Of a DNA stretch of 43,182 nucleotides, positions 8,384-15,512 are shown piece by piece (the first letter of the stretch is position 1; each line of letters starts with the position of its first letter). The translations under genes and the position numbers were made by a program. The stretch comes from a virus. A model generated the notes under the pieces. That model was not told where the DNA came from, searched no databases, and saw only the letters and a program-made list of their open reading frames with translations. The stretch lies in the IMG/VR virus record IMGVR_UViG_3300010151_000026, positions 1 through 43,182 of that record; one strand, given 5' to 3'.

Positions 8384-8881
8384 ATGAAAGTATCAGGTGT
8401 AATTGATAGTATTGTAAGTAAAACGGTAGGTAATGGTGGTACTGTGTACACTGCTGTTATCGACGGAACCGAAGTTGATCTTGGATTTAGATGCCCTCAT
8501 AATGAAGGTGAGTATGTTGACCTTGATGTTGAATCTACCAAGTGGGGGCTTAAGATAACCCAGCCGGGAGCACGGAGGTCAGTACAAGCAGCGAGTGCGC
8601 CAGCTAGACAGCAGAACAACAGCACTAGAACAGCTGCCCAAAAGAGTAAGCAGTTCCCAGTTGACCCTGACTCTAAAGACCACATCATCATCAGGCAGAA
8701 TGCCTTGACCAATGCCAACGCAGCAGTGGCGAGTGCTATAGCTGCTGGTGCTAAGTATAAGTCTGCCGAGGAAGTATTCAATGAAGTTATTAAGGTTGCG
8801 TATAATCTTACTGGCTTTGCAATGGGAACACTTGATGCTACCTTAGTAGCGGAGGCTAGGGCAAAGCAAGAGGATGCGTAA
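8384..8881 (+). CDS. Possible ssDNA-binding protein, 165 aa
   Basis: Start taken at the ATG at 8384, with AGGAG seven bases upstream. The first 65 residues alternate beta-strand patterns (VIDSIVSKTVG, TVYTAVIDGTEVDLGF, EYVDLDVESTKWGLKI), which suits a small OB-like fold. An alanine/glutamine-rich linker follows, then a helical C-terminal domain starting IIIRQNALTNANAAV. Phage proteins with such a RQxAL helical tail often lie beside replication genes. Its place between polymerase and a Cas4-like nuclease fits an ssDNA-binding or recombination accessory protein. The fold is inferred from pattern only. Confidence 0.5.
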   Translation: MKVSGVIDSIVSKTVGNGGTVYTAVIDGTEVDLGFRCPHNEGEYVDLDVESTKWGLKITQPGARRSVQAASAPARQQNNSTRTAAQKSKQFPVDPDSKDHIIIRQNALTNANAAVASAIAAGAKYKSAEEVFNEVIKVAYNLTGFAMGTLDATLVAEARAKQEDA

Positions 8882-8929
8882 GCTAGCCTTGATATTAATT
8901 GCAATCCTACTTTTATTCTAGGAGGACAC

Positions 8930-9829
8930 ATGAAACAAGTCGGAGACGTAGAGCAAGACATCTATACAATACTTGATAGCTCTGTGGATCACGGCCCATC
9001 GCCAGATAAAGCTGCCGAATATGCTATGCGTATCGGTGGTGAGATGGCGAAAGCAACCCGGCCCCGTTCTTCGGAACGGGAGTCCGGTAAGCTGTGGGCT
9101 AGTGACCTTGGAGAGTCTTGTAATCGTAAGACCTACTATAAGTTCTGTGAACCAGACAAGGCTGCTCCCCTAATGGGACACACCAAGTTTAAGTTCTTGT
9201 ATGGTAACATACTTGAGGAAGCCGCCCTGTATTTGGCAGAGGAAGCAGGTCATGAGGTCAAGTACCAACAAGAGTCTGTTAAAGTACAACTTGATGACGA
9301 TTGGCAGGTATCAGGTAGGATTGACGCAGTAATCGACGGTGTACTAGTTGATGTCAAGTCCACCAGTTCTTTCGGATATAAGAAGTACAGTAAGGAAGGA
9401 CTCAACGCTACTAACGATAGCTTCGGTTATTTATGGCAGTTAGGATACTACCATAACTTCATGCCTACTACTGATAGGAACCCTGATGAAGCTGGCTTCC
9501 TTTGGATTGATAAACAGAATGGACACCTACTCTATCAGGATGTAACTCCAGAGTTACCTTCTAAGAATGAACTACACCATCGGATCTCCGATAAGGTCGA
9601 GGTTATCAACAAAGAGGAGGAACCTGAACGGACGTTCTTACCTATACCTGAAGGCAAGTCAGGTAACATGAAGCTAGATATCAAGTGTAGTTACTGTGAC
9701 TTTAAGAAGCATTGCTGGAGAGACGCTAACGGAGGGAAAGGTCTACGTACCTTCTTGTATGGCTGGGGGCCAATTAGTCTTACCGAAGTTAAGAGAGAAC
9801 CTAGAGTACAGGAGATTAACAATGCCTGA
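8930..9829 (+). CDS. Cas4/RecB-like PD-(D/E)XK exonuclease with Fe-S cysteines
   Basis: 299 aa with a strong ribosome binding site (AGGAGG). The nuclease core is GRID (D132), then D141-V-K143 (LVDVKS), then WQLGYY (Q170). Cys64, together with C253, C256 and C262 (CSYCDFKKHC), gives the one-plus-three arrangement that holds a 4Fe-4S cluster in Cas4 and AddB-type nucleases. Such phage enzymes are thought to process DNA ends for recombination, repair or host DNA breakdown. There is no CRISPR array in the window, so a CRISPR role is unlikely. A 7-bp perfect hairpin with a TTCG loop lies within the gene at 9063-9080. Confidence 0.85.
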   Translation: MKQVGDVEQDIYTILDSSVDHGPSPDKAAEYAMRIGGEMAKATRPRSSERESGKLWASDLGESCNRKTYYKFCEPDKAAPLMGHTKFKFLYGNILEEAALYLAEEAGHEVKYQQESVKVQLDDDWQVSGRIDAVIDGVLVDVKSTSSFGYKKYSKEGLNATNDSFGYLWQLGYYHNFMPTTDRNPDEAGFLWIDKQNGHLLYQDVTPELPSKNELHHRISDKVEVINKEEEPERTFLPIPEGKSGNMKLDIKCSYCDFKKHCWRDANGGKGLRTFLYGWGPISLTEVKREPRVQEINNA

Positions 9830-10121
9830 CTGGATTGGAACAGATGAAGAACTGGAGGAAGAAATGTCTAATACAATAGAGTGGCCTGAGCCTATACCAT
9901 GTGAGGTACACCACCCGGAACACTATACGGCAGGTGGTATCGAAGCACTCGATGTGTTGAAGGCTAAACTAACACCGGAGGAGTACCAAGGATATCTTAA
10001 AGGTAATATCTTGAAGTATCTACTTCGTGCTAATTTCAAAGGCTCACACCACAAGGACGTTGGTAAGTCAGTCTTTTATGCAGAGGAGTTGCTTGATGCC
10101 ACGCAGGAAACGGAAACCTAA
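9822..10121 (+). CDS. DUF3310 family protein, 99 aa
   Basis: ATG at 9822 with AGGAG about nine bases upstream, overlapping the nuclease gene by eight nt. Residues 31-72 fit the DUF3310 pattern: HPEHYTAGGIEALDVL followed by GNILKYLLRANFKG. These small proteins are widespread in phages beside nucleotide-metabolism and replication genes and are sometimes called SaV-like or nucleotide kinase-like; their activity is not established. Its start was set at 9822 because earlier in-frame codons lie deep inside the nuclease gene. Confidence 0.8.
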   Translation: MPDWIGTDEELEEEMSNTIEWPEPIPCEVHHPEHYTAGGIEALDVLKAKLTPEEYQGYLKGNILKYLLRANFKGSHHKDVGKSVFYAEELLDATQETET

Positions 10122-10539
10122 AGAACCCTTTCGCTCACTATACGAAGAGAAGATAGGCGACTGGCTTGAGGAGAATGGAATTGAATACGGGTATGAACTT
10201 TACAGTTTTGAATATGAAGGACCAGTGCGTAGAAATAGGAGCCGTTGCAGCGACTGCGGCTCTAAAGAACTTGTGTATGATGGCCGGTATACACCCGATT
10301 TCTTTGTGGGAACTAACTGTATCATTGAAGCAAAGGGTAGATTCACTGCGTCTGACCGTAGAAAAATCAAAGCCGTAAAGGAAACGGTACCTGAACTAAA
10401 GGAGAAGTTAGTAATGATGTTTATGACAGACAATAAACTAAACCGTAGTGCCAAGATGCGATACTCTGATTGGTGCGAGCAGGAAGGTATCGACTATATA
10501 GTAGGTACTGAACCTAAGAAGGAGTGGTTAAATGGCTAG
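10096..10539 (+). CDS. Endonuclease I (T7 gp3-like Holliday junction resolvase)
   Basis: 147 aa from the ATG at 10096 (AGAGGAG upstream). It follows T7 endonuclease I closely: FRSLYEEKI places the first catalytic glutamate at E17, RYTPDF gives D68, and IIEAKGRF gives E78 and K80, the E/D/E/K set of the T7 enzyme. It resolves branched DNA during replication and packaging and helps degrade host DNA. Compared with T7 there is an insertion of about a dozen residues before the YTPDF strand, containing C51-x2-C54 (RCSDCGSKE). Only one CxxC pair is visible, so zinc binding would need a dimer or other ligands. Confidence 0.9.
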   Translation: MPRRKRKPKEPFRSLYEEKIGDWLEENGIEYGYELYSFEYEGPVRRNRSRCSDCGSKELVYDGRYTPDFFVGTNCIIEAKGRFTASDRRKIKAVKETVPELKEKLVMMFMTDNKLNRSAKMRYSDWCEQEGIDYIVGTEPKKEWLNG

Positions 10540-11305
10540 ACGATTGAACCCGATGAAGATACTGTATCTTGACATCGAGACTGCACCAAGTGAGGCTGTA
10601 GTATTTTCGTTGCGACAAAGATACATTAATCCTAATCAAATTAAAGAAGCTGGATACACATTGTGTTGGGCAGCTAAGTGGGAAGGTGACAGAAATATAC
10701 AGTACTTTGGCCTTGATACTCACTCTGCCGATGAGATGGTTTATGCCATGCACGATCTGCTGATGCAGGCCGACGCAGTTATCCACTACAATGGTACGAA
10801 GTTTGACATGCCCACTCTGAACAGGGACTTCATTAAGCACGGGCTACCTCCGGTATCCCATGTCCATGAGATAGACTTGCTCAAGACAGTACGCAAGAGG
10901 TTCAGGTTCGAGTCTAACAAGCTGGACTACGTATGTCGTATGCTAGGACTCGGTGCTAAAGAACAGCACAAAGGGCTGGCCTTATGGACTGAATGTATGG
11001 AAGGGCTAGCAGCAGCGTGGCGTAAAATGCAATCATATAATAAGCAGGATGTCAAGCTCTTACCTAAGTTATATAAGGTACTGTTACCGTGGATAGCAGG
11101 GCATCCCAACGTAGGTCTATATAAAGAGAGTCAGCTACCAGTCTGTATGCACTGTGGTTCTACTAACCTACAGGAATTACAGCAGTCGTATACTAGTAAG
11201 ACACTGAAGTACAAAGCTTTTGTTTGTAACACTTGCCACACCCCACTTCGTTCTAACAAAAGTGAGGGACAACCACAAGGACACCTTACGGTGCGTGTGA
11301 ACTAA
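10532..11305 (+). CDS. DnaQ-like (DEDDy) 3'-5' exonuclease with C-terminal zinc ribbon
   Basis: 257 aa, with AAGGAG upstream of the ATG at 10532. DEDD motifs are LDIET (D14, E16), HYNGTKFD (D92) and Y169-NKQ-D173, which makes it a DEDDy-type RNase H-fold exonuclease. The C-terminal 60 residues hold a zinc ribbon, C205-x2-C208 and C232-x2-C235. The polymerase already has its own proofreading domain, so this enzyme probably serves recombination, repair, RNA primer removal or nucleotide scavenging. The following tiny gene starts on its stop codon (TAATG). Confidence 0.85.
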   Translation: MARRLNPMKILYLDIETAPSEAVVFSLRQRYINPNQIKEAGYTLCWAAKWEGDRNIQYFGLDTHSADEMVYAMHDLLMQADAVIHYNGTKFDMPTLNRDFIKHGLPPVSHVHEIDLLKTVRKRFRFESNKLDYVCRMLGLGAKEQHKGLALWTECMEGLAAAWRKMQSYNKQDVKLLPKLYKVLLPWIAGHPNVGLYKESQLPVCMHCGSTNLQELQQSYTSKTLKYKAFVCNTCHTPLRSNKSEGQPQGHLTVRVN

Positions 11306-11433
11306 TGGAGAGAGAAGATGCGGTATTCTACTTAGAGGAACTATATGAATACCTTAACGAGAACTTTAGCAATCTCGGTATACCCGAAGAATGGCTGATC
11401 GCAATAGAAGAAGCAGTAGAAAGGGCTGAGTAA
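11305..11433 (+). CDS. Very small acidic protein, 42 aa
   Basis: A 42-codon frame starts at an ATG that overlaps the exonuclease stop (TAATG) and ends in a TAA that overlaps the ATG of nrdJ (TAATG). The product is acidic and helical (EREDAVFYLEELYEYLNEN, then IPEEWLIAIEEAVERAE). Both junctions are perfect coupling overlaps, which argues for a real translated gene rather than a chance frame. No family was recognised. Its position could make it a small partner of NrdJ or of the exonuclease. Confidence 0.6.
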   Translation: MEREDAVFYLEELYEYLNENFSNLGIPEEWLIAIEEAVERAE

Positions 11434-13319
11434 TGATGGACTTATATCAACAATACATCCATAAAAGCCGTTACGCTAGATATCTACCGGATGAGAAGCG
11501 GCGGGAAACTTGGGAGGAAACCGTAGATAGATACATGACCTTTATGGCAGAGAATCTATCTAAGAACGTAGACTACGAGCTATCAGATAAGACGTATAAC
11601 GAGTTACGTGATGCTATCTTATGTATGGAAATCATGCCTAGCATGAGGGCCATGATGACAGCAGGGCGAGCATTAGAACGGGACCATGTAGCAGGGTACA
11701 ACTGTGCTTATGTTCCTATTGATGACAGGAAAGTATTCGATGAGATCATGTACATACTGCTCTGCGGAACTGGGGTTGGCTTTAGTGTAGAACGAGAATA
11801 TACCAGTCAATTACCAGAGATACCAAAAGAGTTCTTCCCGGCATCGGCTACTATAAATGTTGCTGACTCTAAAATAGGGTGGGCCTCTGCTCTCAGAAAA
11901 TTTATATCTTTGTTATATGATGGACAAGTACCTGAAGTTGACTACTCAAAAGTACGGTCAGCAGGTATGCCACTTAAGACATTCGGAGGTAGGGCTAGTG
12001 GTCCTGAGCCACTACAGGAGTTGTTTCAGTTTATCTATACTATCTTTGATGGTGCAAAGGGGAGACAACTAACTGACTTGGAGTGCCATGACATCGTATG
12101 TAAGATCGCTGAGTCGGTAGTAGTTGGTGGTGTCCGTCGCTCTGCTCTTATCAGTCTGTCAAACCTACAGTCTGAGAGACTTAGGGGAGCTAAACAAGGG
12201 ACTTGGTACTACGCTGATCCTCAACGAGCGTTGTCTAACAACTCTGTCTGTTACACAGAAACGCCTGACACTGGTGTGTTTCTGAAAGAGTGGTCAGCAT
12301 TATATGAATCAAAGTCAGGAGAACGTGGCATATTCAGCCGAGCTACAGCAGAGGCGGATCTACCTGAGCGGCGAGAAGGTGGACACGCTTGGGGAACCAA
12401 CCCATGCAGTGAGATTATCCTTCGACCCCGGCAGTTCTGTAATCTTACAGAAGTAGTGTGTCGTGGAGATGATAGTACGGACGACTTGAAGCGGAAGATT
12501 AGGCTTGCAACAATCCTTGGTACTTTCCAATCAACCTTTACTTCTTTCCGATATCTCAGTAAGCGTTGGCAGTCTAACTGTGAAGAGGAACGGTTACTTG
12601 GTGTATCACTCACTGGTATACAAGATTGTAAATTGCTTAGTATGGGTACACTCCAAATTACTCTAGATGATTTACTAGAAAATTTGAAAGCCTATTCGAT
12701 TAATGTAAATTCACGATGGGCAACGGAACTCGGTATACAAAGATCAGCTGCAATCACCTGCGTTAAGCCATCAGGAACTGTCAGCCAGCTAACTAATTCG
12801 AGTAGCGGTATCCACCCAAGATACGCACCGTACTATGTACGCAGAGTTCGACAGTCCAAGTCTGACCCTCTTAGTCAAGCTCTTATAGATGCAGGAGTAC
12901 CACATGAAACTGACGTTACAAACGAAAGTACATGGGTCTTTACATTTCCACAAGCTTCTCCTGAAGGGAGTGTGTGCGTTAGCGATGTAGCAGCAATTTC
13001 ACAACTGAAACACTGGAAGATATTCGATAAATCCTACTGTGAACATAAGCCCTCTGTTAGTATATACGTACGAGAGGACGAGTGGCTGGCGGTGGGAGCA
13101 TGGGTATTCTGTAACTTCGATGCTATATCAGGAGTATCTTTTTTCCCAGTAGATGAACACACCTACCGACAAGCTCCATATCAGGCAATCGAGAAGGAGG
13201 AATGGGAAGGTCTTATGGCAGAGTTTCCAGATGAAATAGATTGGAATGTAAATGAAGAAATAGATAGCACTACATCTAGCCAAGAGCTAGCGTGTGCAGG
13301 AGGTGCTTGTGAATTATGA
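11433..13319 (+). CDS. nrdJ: Class II (adenosylcobalamin-dependent) ribonucleotide reductase, monomeric type
   Basis: 628 aa. The N-terminus (RRETWEETVDRYM, IMPSMRAMMTAGRALERD, YNCAY) and the core NPCSEIILRPRQFCNLTE match the Lactobacillus-type ribonucleoside triphosphate reductase. Active-site residues are C91, C325, E327 and C336. The C-terminal redox pair is C621/C626 (CAGGACEL), with the same spacings as C408/E410/C419 and C731/C736 in the L. leichmannii enzyme. It is about 110 residues shorter than that enzyme but keeps all catalytic residues. It makes dNTPs without oxygen or a second subunit but needs coenzyme B12. No thioredoxin or glutaredoxin gene was seen nearby, so the reductant is presumably the host's. 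Confidence 0.93.
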   Translation: MMDLYQQYIHKSRYARYLPDEKRRETWEETVDRYMTFMAENLSKNVDYELSDKTYNELRDAILCMEIMPSMRAMMTAGRALERDHVAGYNCAYVPIDDRKVFDEIMYILLCGTGVGFSVEREYTSQLPEIPKEFFPASATINVADSKIGWASALRKFISLLYDGQVPEVDYSKVRSAGMPLKTFGGRASGPEPLQELFQFIYTIFDGAKGRQLTDLECHDIVCKIAESVVVGGVRRSALISLSNLQSERLRGAKQGTWYYADPQRALSNNSVCYTETPDTGVFLKEWSALYESKSGERGIFSRATAEADLPERREGGHAWGTNPCSEIILRPRQFCNLTEVVCRGDDSTDDLKRKIRLATILGTFQSTFTSFRYLSKRWQSNCEEERLLGVSLTGIQDCKLLSMGTLQITLDDLLENLKAYSINVNSRWATELGIQRSAAITCVKPSGTVSQLTNSSSGIHPRYAPYYVRRVRQSKSDPLSQALIDAGVPHETDVTNESTWVFTFPQASPEGSVCVSDVAAISQLKHWKIFDKSYCEHKPSVSIYVREDEWLAVGAWVFCNFDAISGVSFFPVDEHTYRQAPYQAIEKEEWEGLMAEFPDEIDWNVNEEIDSTTSSQELACAGGACEL

Positions 13320-13331
13320 GGAGAAGTTATA

Positions 13332-13574
13332 ATGCCACTGTATGATTTCAGATGTGAACACTGCGCTCATACTTTTGAACATAGATGTAAGTACCGAGAA
13401 TTAAAAGACTTTCCACCAGCATGTCCTAAATGTACATCCAACTTTACGAAACGAGTATGGTTGTCAGCACCATCATCGGACAGAGCTAAAGACCCGTACG
13501 ATTATTTGGATGGGCCAATCCCAGATGCCAAGAGAATTTTCTCTGGGCCTAAAGTCAGTAGTAAAACACGTTAG
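13332..13574 (+). CDS. FmdB-type zinc ribbon protein, 80 aa
   Basis: Starts MPLYDFRCEHC, the typical N-terminus of the FmdB/CxxC_CxxC_SSSS family, with C9-x2-C12 and a second pair in CPKC. The ribbon fills the first 45 residues, and the tail is polar. Family members are small zinc proteins of uncertain role, some considered regulatory. GAGGAG precedes the ATG, and the gene lies 12 nt after nrdJ in the same operon. A role in transcription control is possible, given the sigma factor two genes downstream, but unproven. Confidence 0.8.
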   Translation: MPLYDFRCEHCAHTFEHRCKYRELKDFPPACPKCTSNFTKRVWLSAPSSDRAKDPYDYLDGPIPDAKRIFSGPKVSSKTR

Positions 13575-13585
13575 GAGGTACGACA

Positions 13586-13795
13586 ATGAATAGTAGTGAA
13601 GCCGACGCTGTTGGTGCAAGAGGTCTATTAAATCTTGAAAGTACTACAGCTGCCGAATTTCTTCAGCTTATATTTGGTATGCTGGAGGCTACCGGATTAG
13701 ATGGTACAGGAACAGTAATTGAATTTGAAGATATAGATGGTCTTGCTAAATCTGTGTGGATAGAGATATGGAACGATGATCTTGAAATACAGTAG
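13586..13795 (+). CDS. Hypothetical small acidic protein, 69 aa
   Basis: Well placed start with AGGAGG upstream. The protein is soluble and acidic (LEATGLDGTGTVIEFEDIDG, WIEIWNDDLEIQ) without recognisable motif. Its last 20 bases overlap the sigma factor gene, whose own ribosome binding site is poor, so translation of the sigma factor may depend on this gene. It might be a leader or a partner (for example an anti-sigma protein), but no family similarity supports the latter. Confidence 0.65.
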   Translation: MNSSEADAVGARGLLNLESTTAAEFLQLIFGMLEATGLDGTGTVIEFEDIDGLAKSVWIEIWNDDLEIQ

Positions 13796-14366
13796 TCTCT
13801 CGACAGACGCTCAGTTGGTCCGACGGGTTCAGAAGGGCGACAAGGGGGCGTTCGACTTGTTAGTATTGAAATACCAGTACAAGATTACCAAGTTGATAAC
13901 GCGATATATACGAGATCCAGATCAGGCTTTGGATATTACACAGGAAACTTTTCTCAAAGCTTATCGGGCACAGCCACGGTTTCGTGGCTACAGCTCGTTC
14001 TATACGTGGCTCTACCGGATCGCTGTTAATACAGCCAAGAACTATTTGACTGCTACTAAGAGACGACCACTAGATCTAGAGTTAAACCTACAAGAGCCTG
14101 AGCAATATGATCTCCATGCGAAACTAAAGGAGACAGATACACCAGAAGGGCTGACACTTAGTAAGGAATTACACGCTACTCTCAAGGAAGCAATAGAGGC
14201 TCTGCCGGAAGCTCTTCGTAAGGCACTACTGCTACGTGAACTCGATGGTATGAGTTACGAAGAGATAATGCAGACGATGAATTGTCCGGCAGGGACCGTA
14301 CGATCAAGGATCTACAGAGCTAGGAACGCTATAGACAAAAAGATTGGGAGCTATTATGAATGGTAA
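13776..14366 (+). CDS. rpoE-like: RpoE-like ECF sigma factor
   Basis: 196 aa, strikingly close to gammaproteobacterial RpoE (191 aa in E. coli). Region 2 spans about 25-95, with the promoter-melting stretch FYTWLYRIAVNTAKNYL at 75-91. Region 4 spans about 138-190, with LRELDGMSYEEI and the -35 recognition helix GTVRSRIYRAR at 173-183, nearly identical to E. coli RpoE as I recall it. It should bind host core RNA polymerase and recognise GGAACTT...TCTAA promoters. Two exact such sites lie at 4043-4070 and 41642-41669. It sits near the end of the rightward operon downstream of the first site, so it should stimulate its own expression. It overlaps the previous gene by 20 nt. Probably captured from a host genome. 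Confidence 0.93.
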   Translation: MILKYSSLSTDAQLVRRVQKGDKGAFDLLVLKYQYKITKLITRYIRDPDQALDITQETFLKAYRAQPRFRGYSSFYTWLYRIAVNTAKNYLTATKRRPLDLELNLQEPEQYDLHAKLKETDTPEGLTLSKELHATLKEAIEALPEALRKALLLRELDGMSYEEIMQTMNCPAGTVRSRIYRARNAIDKKIGSYYEW

Positions 14367-14628
14367 ACGAGCACGTAGAATACGTAGAGGTATACAGTAC
14401 AAAAAAAGCCCGGACCATTTAGTGGAACCGGGCGGACTACGAGAAGAGGATGGTAAATTGTACTTTAAGTTTGCTAAAAATGACCATGCGAATCAGTATC
14501 GCTGGTGGAAGAAGGGAGTAGCATGTGGTAAGATTGCACCTGAGCTAGTAAACCACCTAGGACATCGACAAGCACCTCATCATCAGACAACTCAGGATGG
14601 CCTGAATAGTGGAGAAGAAAATGAGTAA
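14356..14628 (+). CDS. Hypothetical small basic protein, 90 aa, last rightward gene
   Basis: ATG at 14356 with GGGAG six bases upstream, overlapping the sigma gene by 11 nt. The N-terminus is very basic (MNGKRARRIRRGIQYKKS) and there is a WWKKG stretch in the middle. The gene runs over the leftward terminator (14401-14433), and its second half is antisense to the leftward metallopeptidase gene. The good start signal argues for translation, but the overlap leaves some doubt about the C-terminal half. No family was recognised; nucleic acid binding would fit the charge. Confidence 0.5.
   Translation: MNGKRARRIRRGIQYKKSPDHLVEPGGLREEDGKLYFKFAKNDHANQYRWWKKGVACGKIAPELVNHLGHRQAPHHQTTQDGLNSGEENE
14401..14433 (-). 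terminator. Intrinsic terminator ending the leftward late operon
   Basis: Read leftward, GCCCGG (14433-14428) pairs with CCGGGC (14413-14408), with a further inner 3-bp CCA/TGG pairing. The hairpin is followed at once by seven T residues (14407-14401). It lies 40 nt after the last leftward gene and inside the opposite-strand gene at 14356-14628. In the rightward direction there is no T tract, so it should stop only leftward transcripts. Confidence 0.85.
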
Positions 14629-14821
14629 CCTCGTGCCAATAAGTGTGGAGTACAACATCACGAGTGCATCCGGTGGGGAAGAGACGCACCGTATTAGTGC
14701 CAAAGTCGCTGTCTCCGAACTTCCCCACATCACTAGCATGTTCAATCACTACTTTGATCTTATGTCCGAGGAGATTGAAGCTATGAGGCAGTCCTAGCTC
14801 AGCATGAGTCCAACGCTTCAT
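14474..14821 (-). CDS. Predicted small zinc metallopeptidase (HExxH), last leftward gene
   Basis: 115 aa from the ATG at 14821, which lies inside the end of the outer spanin gene. The motif YWHEVTH (H63, E64, H67) is followed by DDEVLVDVLGGLLAQV, whose acidic residues could supply the third zinc ligand. Small phage proteins with this WHE-x2-H...DDE layout are common and are annotated as metallopeptidase-like, though their substrates are unknown. No signal peptide is seen, so it should be cytoplasmic. A strong terminator follows 40 nt downstream. A longer in-frame extension upstream of 14821 is possible but would overlap the spanin gene further. Confidence 0.75.
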   Translation of the reverse strand: MKRWTHAELGLPHSFNLLGHKIKVVIEHASDVGKFGDSDFGTNTVRLFPTGCTRDVVLHTYWHEVTHFLLHYSGHPELSDDEVLVDVLGGLLAQVQSYHMLLPSSTSDTDSHGHF

Positions 14822-15050
14822 CGTGGGCTTTGATTCTTTCTTCAAGGAGTCTTGCGTATTCTTTAAGGGCGAGGTCGTTAATGGTAAACTTCCAGAGAAC
14901 CCCTCTTTCGACTGATTGCTGCTCATCTACTGTAATCTCCACCAGAATAGGACGTTCTGGTAAACAAAGGGGTGGTTCTGGTGGGACGGTTGCACAGCCG
15001 CTACCAATCATTAGGGTTGCTAAGACTATCAACCCCTTTAAACTTTTCAT
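14799..15050 (-). CDS. Outer-membrane spanin lipoprotein (Rz1-like)
   Basis: 83 aa from the ATG at 15050, with GGAG eight bases upstream. A short lipoprotein signal (LKGLIVLATLMIGSGC) ends at a candidate lipobox cysteine, followed by a proline-rich start (TVPPEPPLCLPERP) typical of Rz1. It then has a longer globular or helical C-terminus. It begins within the end of the inner spanin gene (50-nt overlap in another frame), the classic Rz/Rz1 arrangement. The pair bridges inner and outer membranes and fuses them at lysis, so the host has a Gram-negative envelope. Confidence 0.75.
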   Translation of the reverse strand: MKSLKGLIVLATLMIGSGCATVPPEPPLCLPERPILVEITVDEQQSVERGVLWKFTINDLALKEYARLLEERIKAHDEALDSC

Positions 15051-15288
15051 TAGCTTTCTCCAATTCTTTGAGCGCATCTAGCTCACGGTCACGGTATTCT
15101 TCCTTGACCTCTCTTTCCCTTTCTCTTATAATTTTATCTTGTAATACACGGGCAGCTAGCGTGTCACGCTCATACTCTAAGCGCACAACCTTGCCTTTGA
15201 CATATTGTAGACGCACAAAGAAGCCGAGAACTGCCAACAGAACAGTCCCGGCTGCATAGAGTTTAGCTTTGAACCCAAGCCAACTCAC
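15001..15288 (-). CDS. Inner-membrane spanin (Rz-like)
   Basis: 95 aa from a GTG at 15288, with AGGGG six bases upstream. One N-terminal membrane anchor (LYAAGTVLLAVLGFFVRL) is followed by a charged, heptad-like coiled coil (VVRLEYERDTLAARVLQD, REREREVKEEYRDRELDAL). This is the layout of i-spanins. The gene overlaps the preceding small membrane protein gene (GAGTGA) and contains the start of the lipoprotein spanin. No other function fits as well. Confidence 0.75.
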   Translation of the reverse strand: MSWLGFKAKLYAAGTVLLAVLGFFVRLQYVKGKVVRLEYERDTLAARVLQDKIIREREREVKEEYRDRELDALKELEKANEKFKGVDSLSNPNDW

Positions 15289-15512
15289 TCATCACCCCTC
15301 AATAGAGCAGTAGATGTAATAGAACGTAGGAATAAGTTGGATATACCTATACCAAATACCACCCACGGGTAAACTTCAGCAGGTATGAAATCATATAATC
15401 CTACTATCAACTTAGCCAGTCCATCTGTAAATACAACAGCTGTACTGATAAGATTAAACCACACCGTTTTTGATTTATACCACGGCTTACTGGTCGTTGT
15501 TGTTTTGTCCAT
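15285..15512 (-). CDS. Holin-like membrane protein, 75 aa
   Basis: Start at the ATG at 15512 gives MDKTTTTSKPWYKSKTVWFN followed by two hydrophobic segments (LISTAVVFTDGLAKLIVGLY and VYPWVVFGIGISNLFL). The SKxWYKSKTVWFN start before a membrane helix is common in phage holin or holin-like proteins. It lies between endolysin and spanins. With three small membrane proteins in this block, which one makes the lethal hole and which acts as antiholin or pinholin cannot be told; this one, with two membrane helices, is my first choice for holin. Confidence 0.65.
   Translation of the reverse strand: MDKTTTTSKPWYKSKTVWFNLISTAVVFTDGLAKLIVGLYDFIPAEVYPWVVFGIGISNLFLRSITSTALLRGDE

Noticed and set aside
8930-9829. 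CRISPR-associated Cas4
   Set aside because: No repeat-spacer array or other cas gene is present. Stand-alone Cas4/RecB-like nucleases are common in phages.
14621-14797. Rightward frame of 58 codons with GAGAAG upstream
   Set aside because: It is exactly codon-in-codon antisense to the metallopeptidase gene with the HEVTH motif, so the open frame is probably a mirror of that gene. Weak support only.
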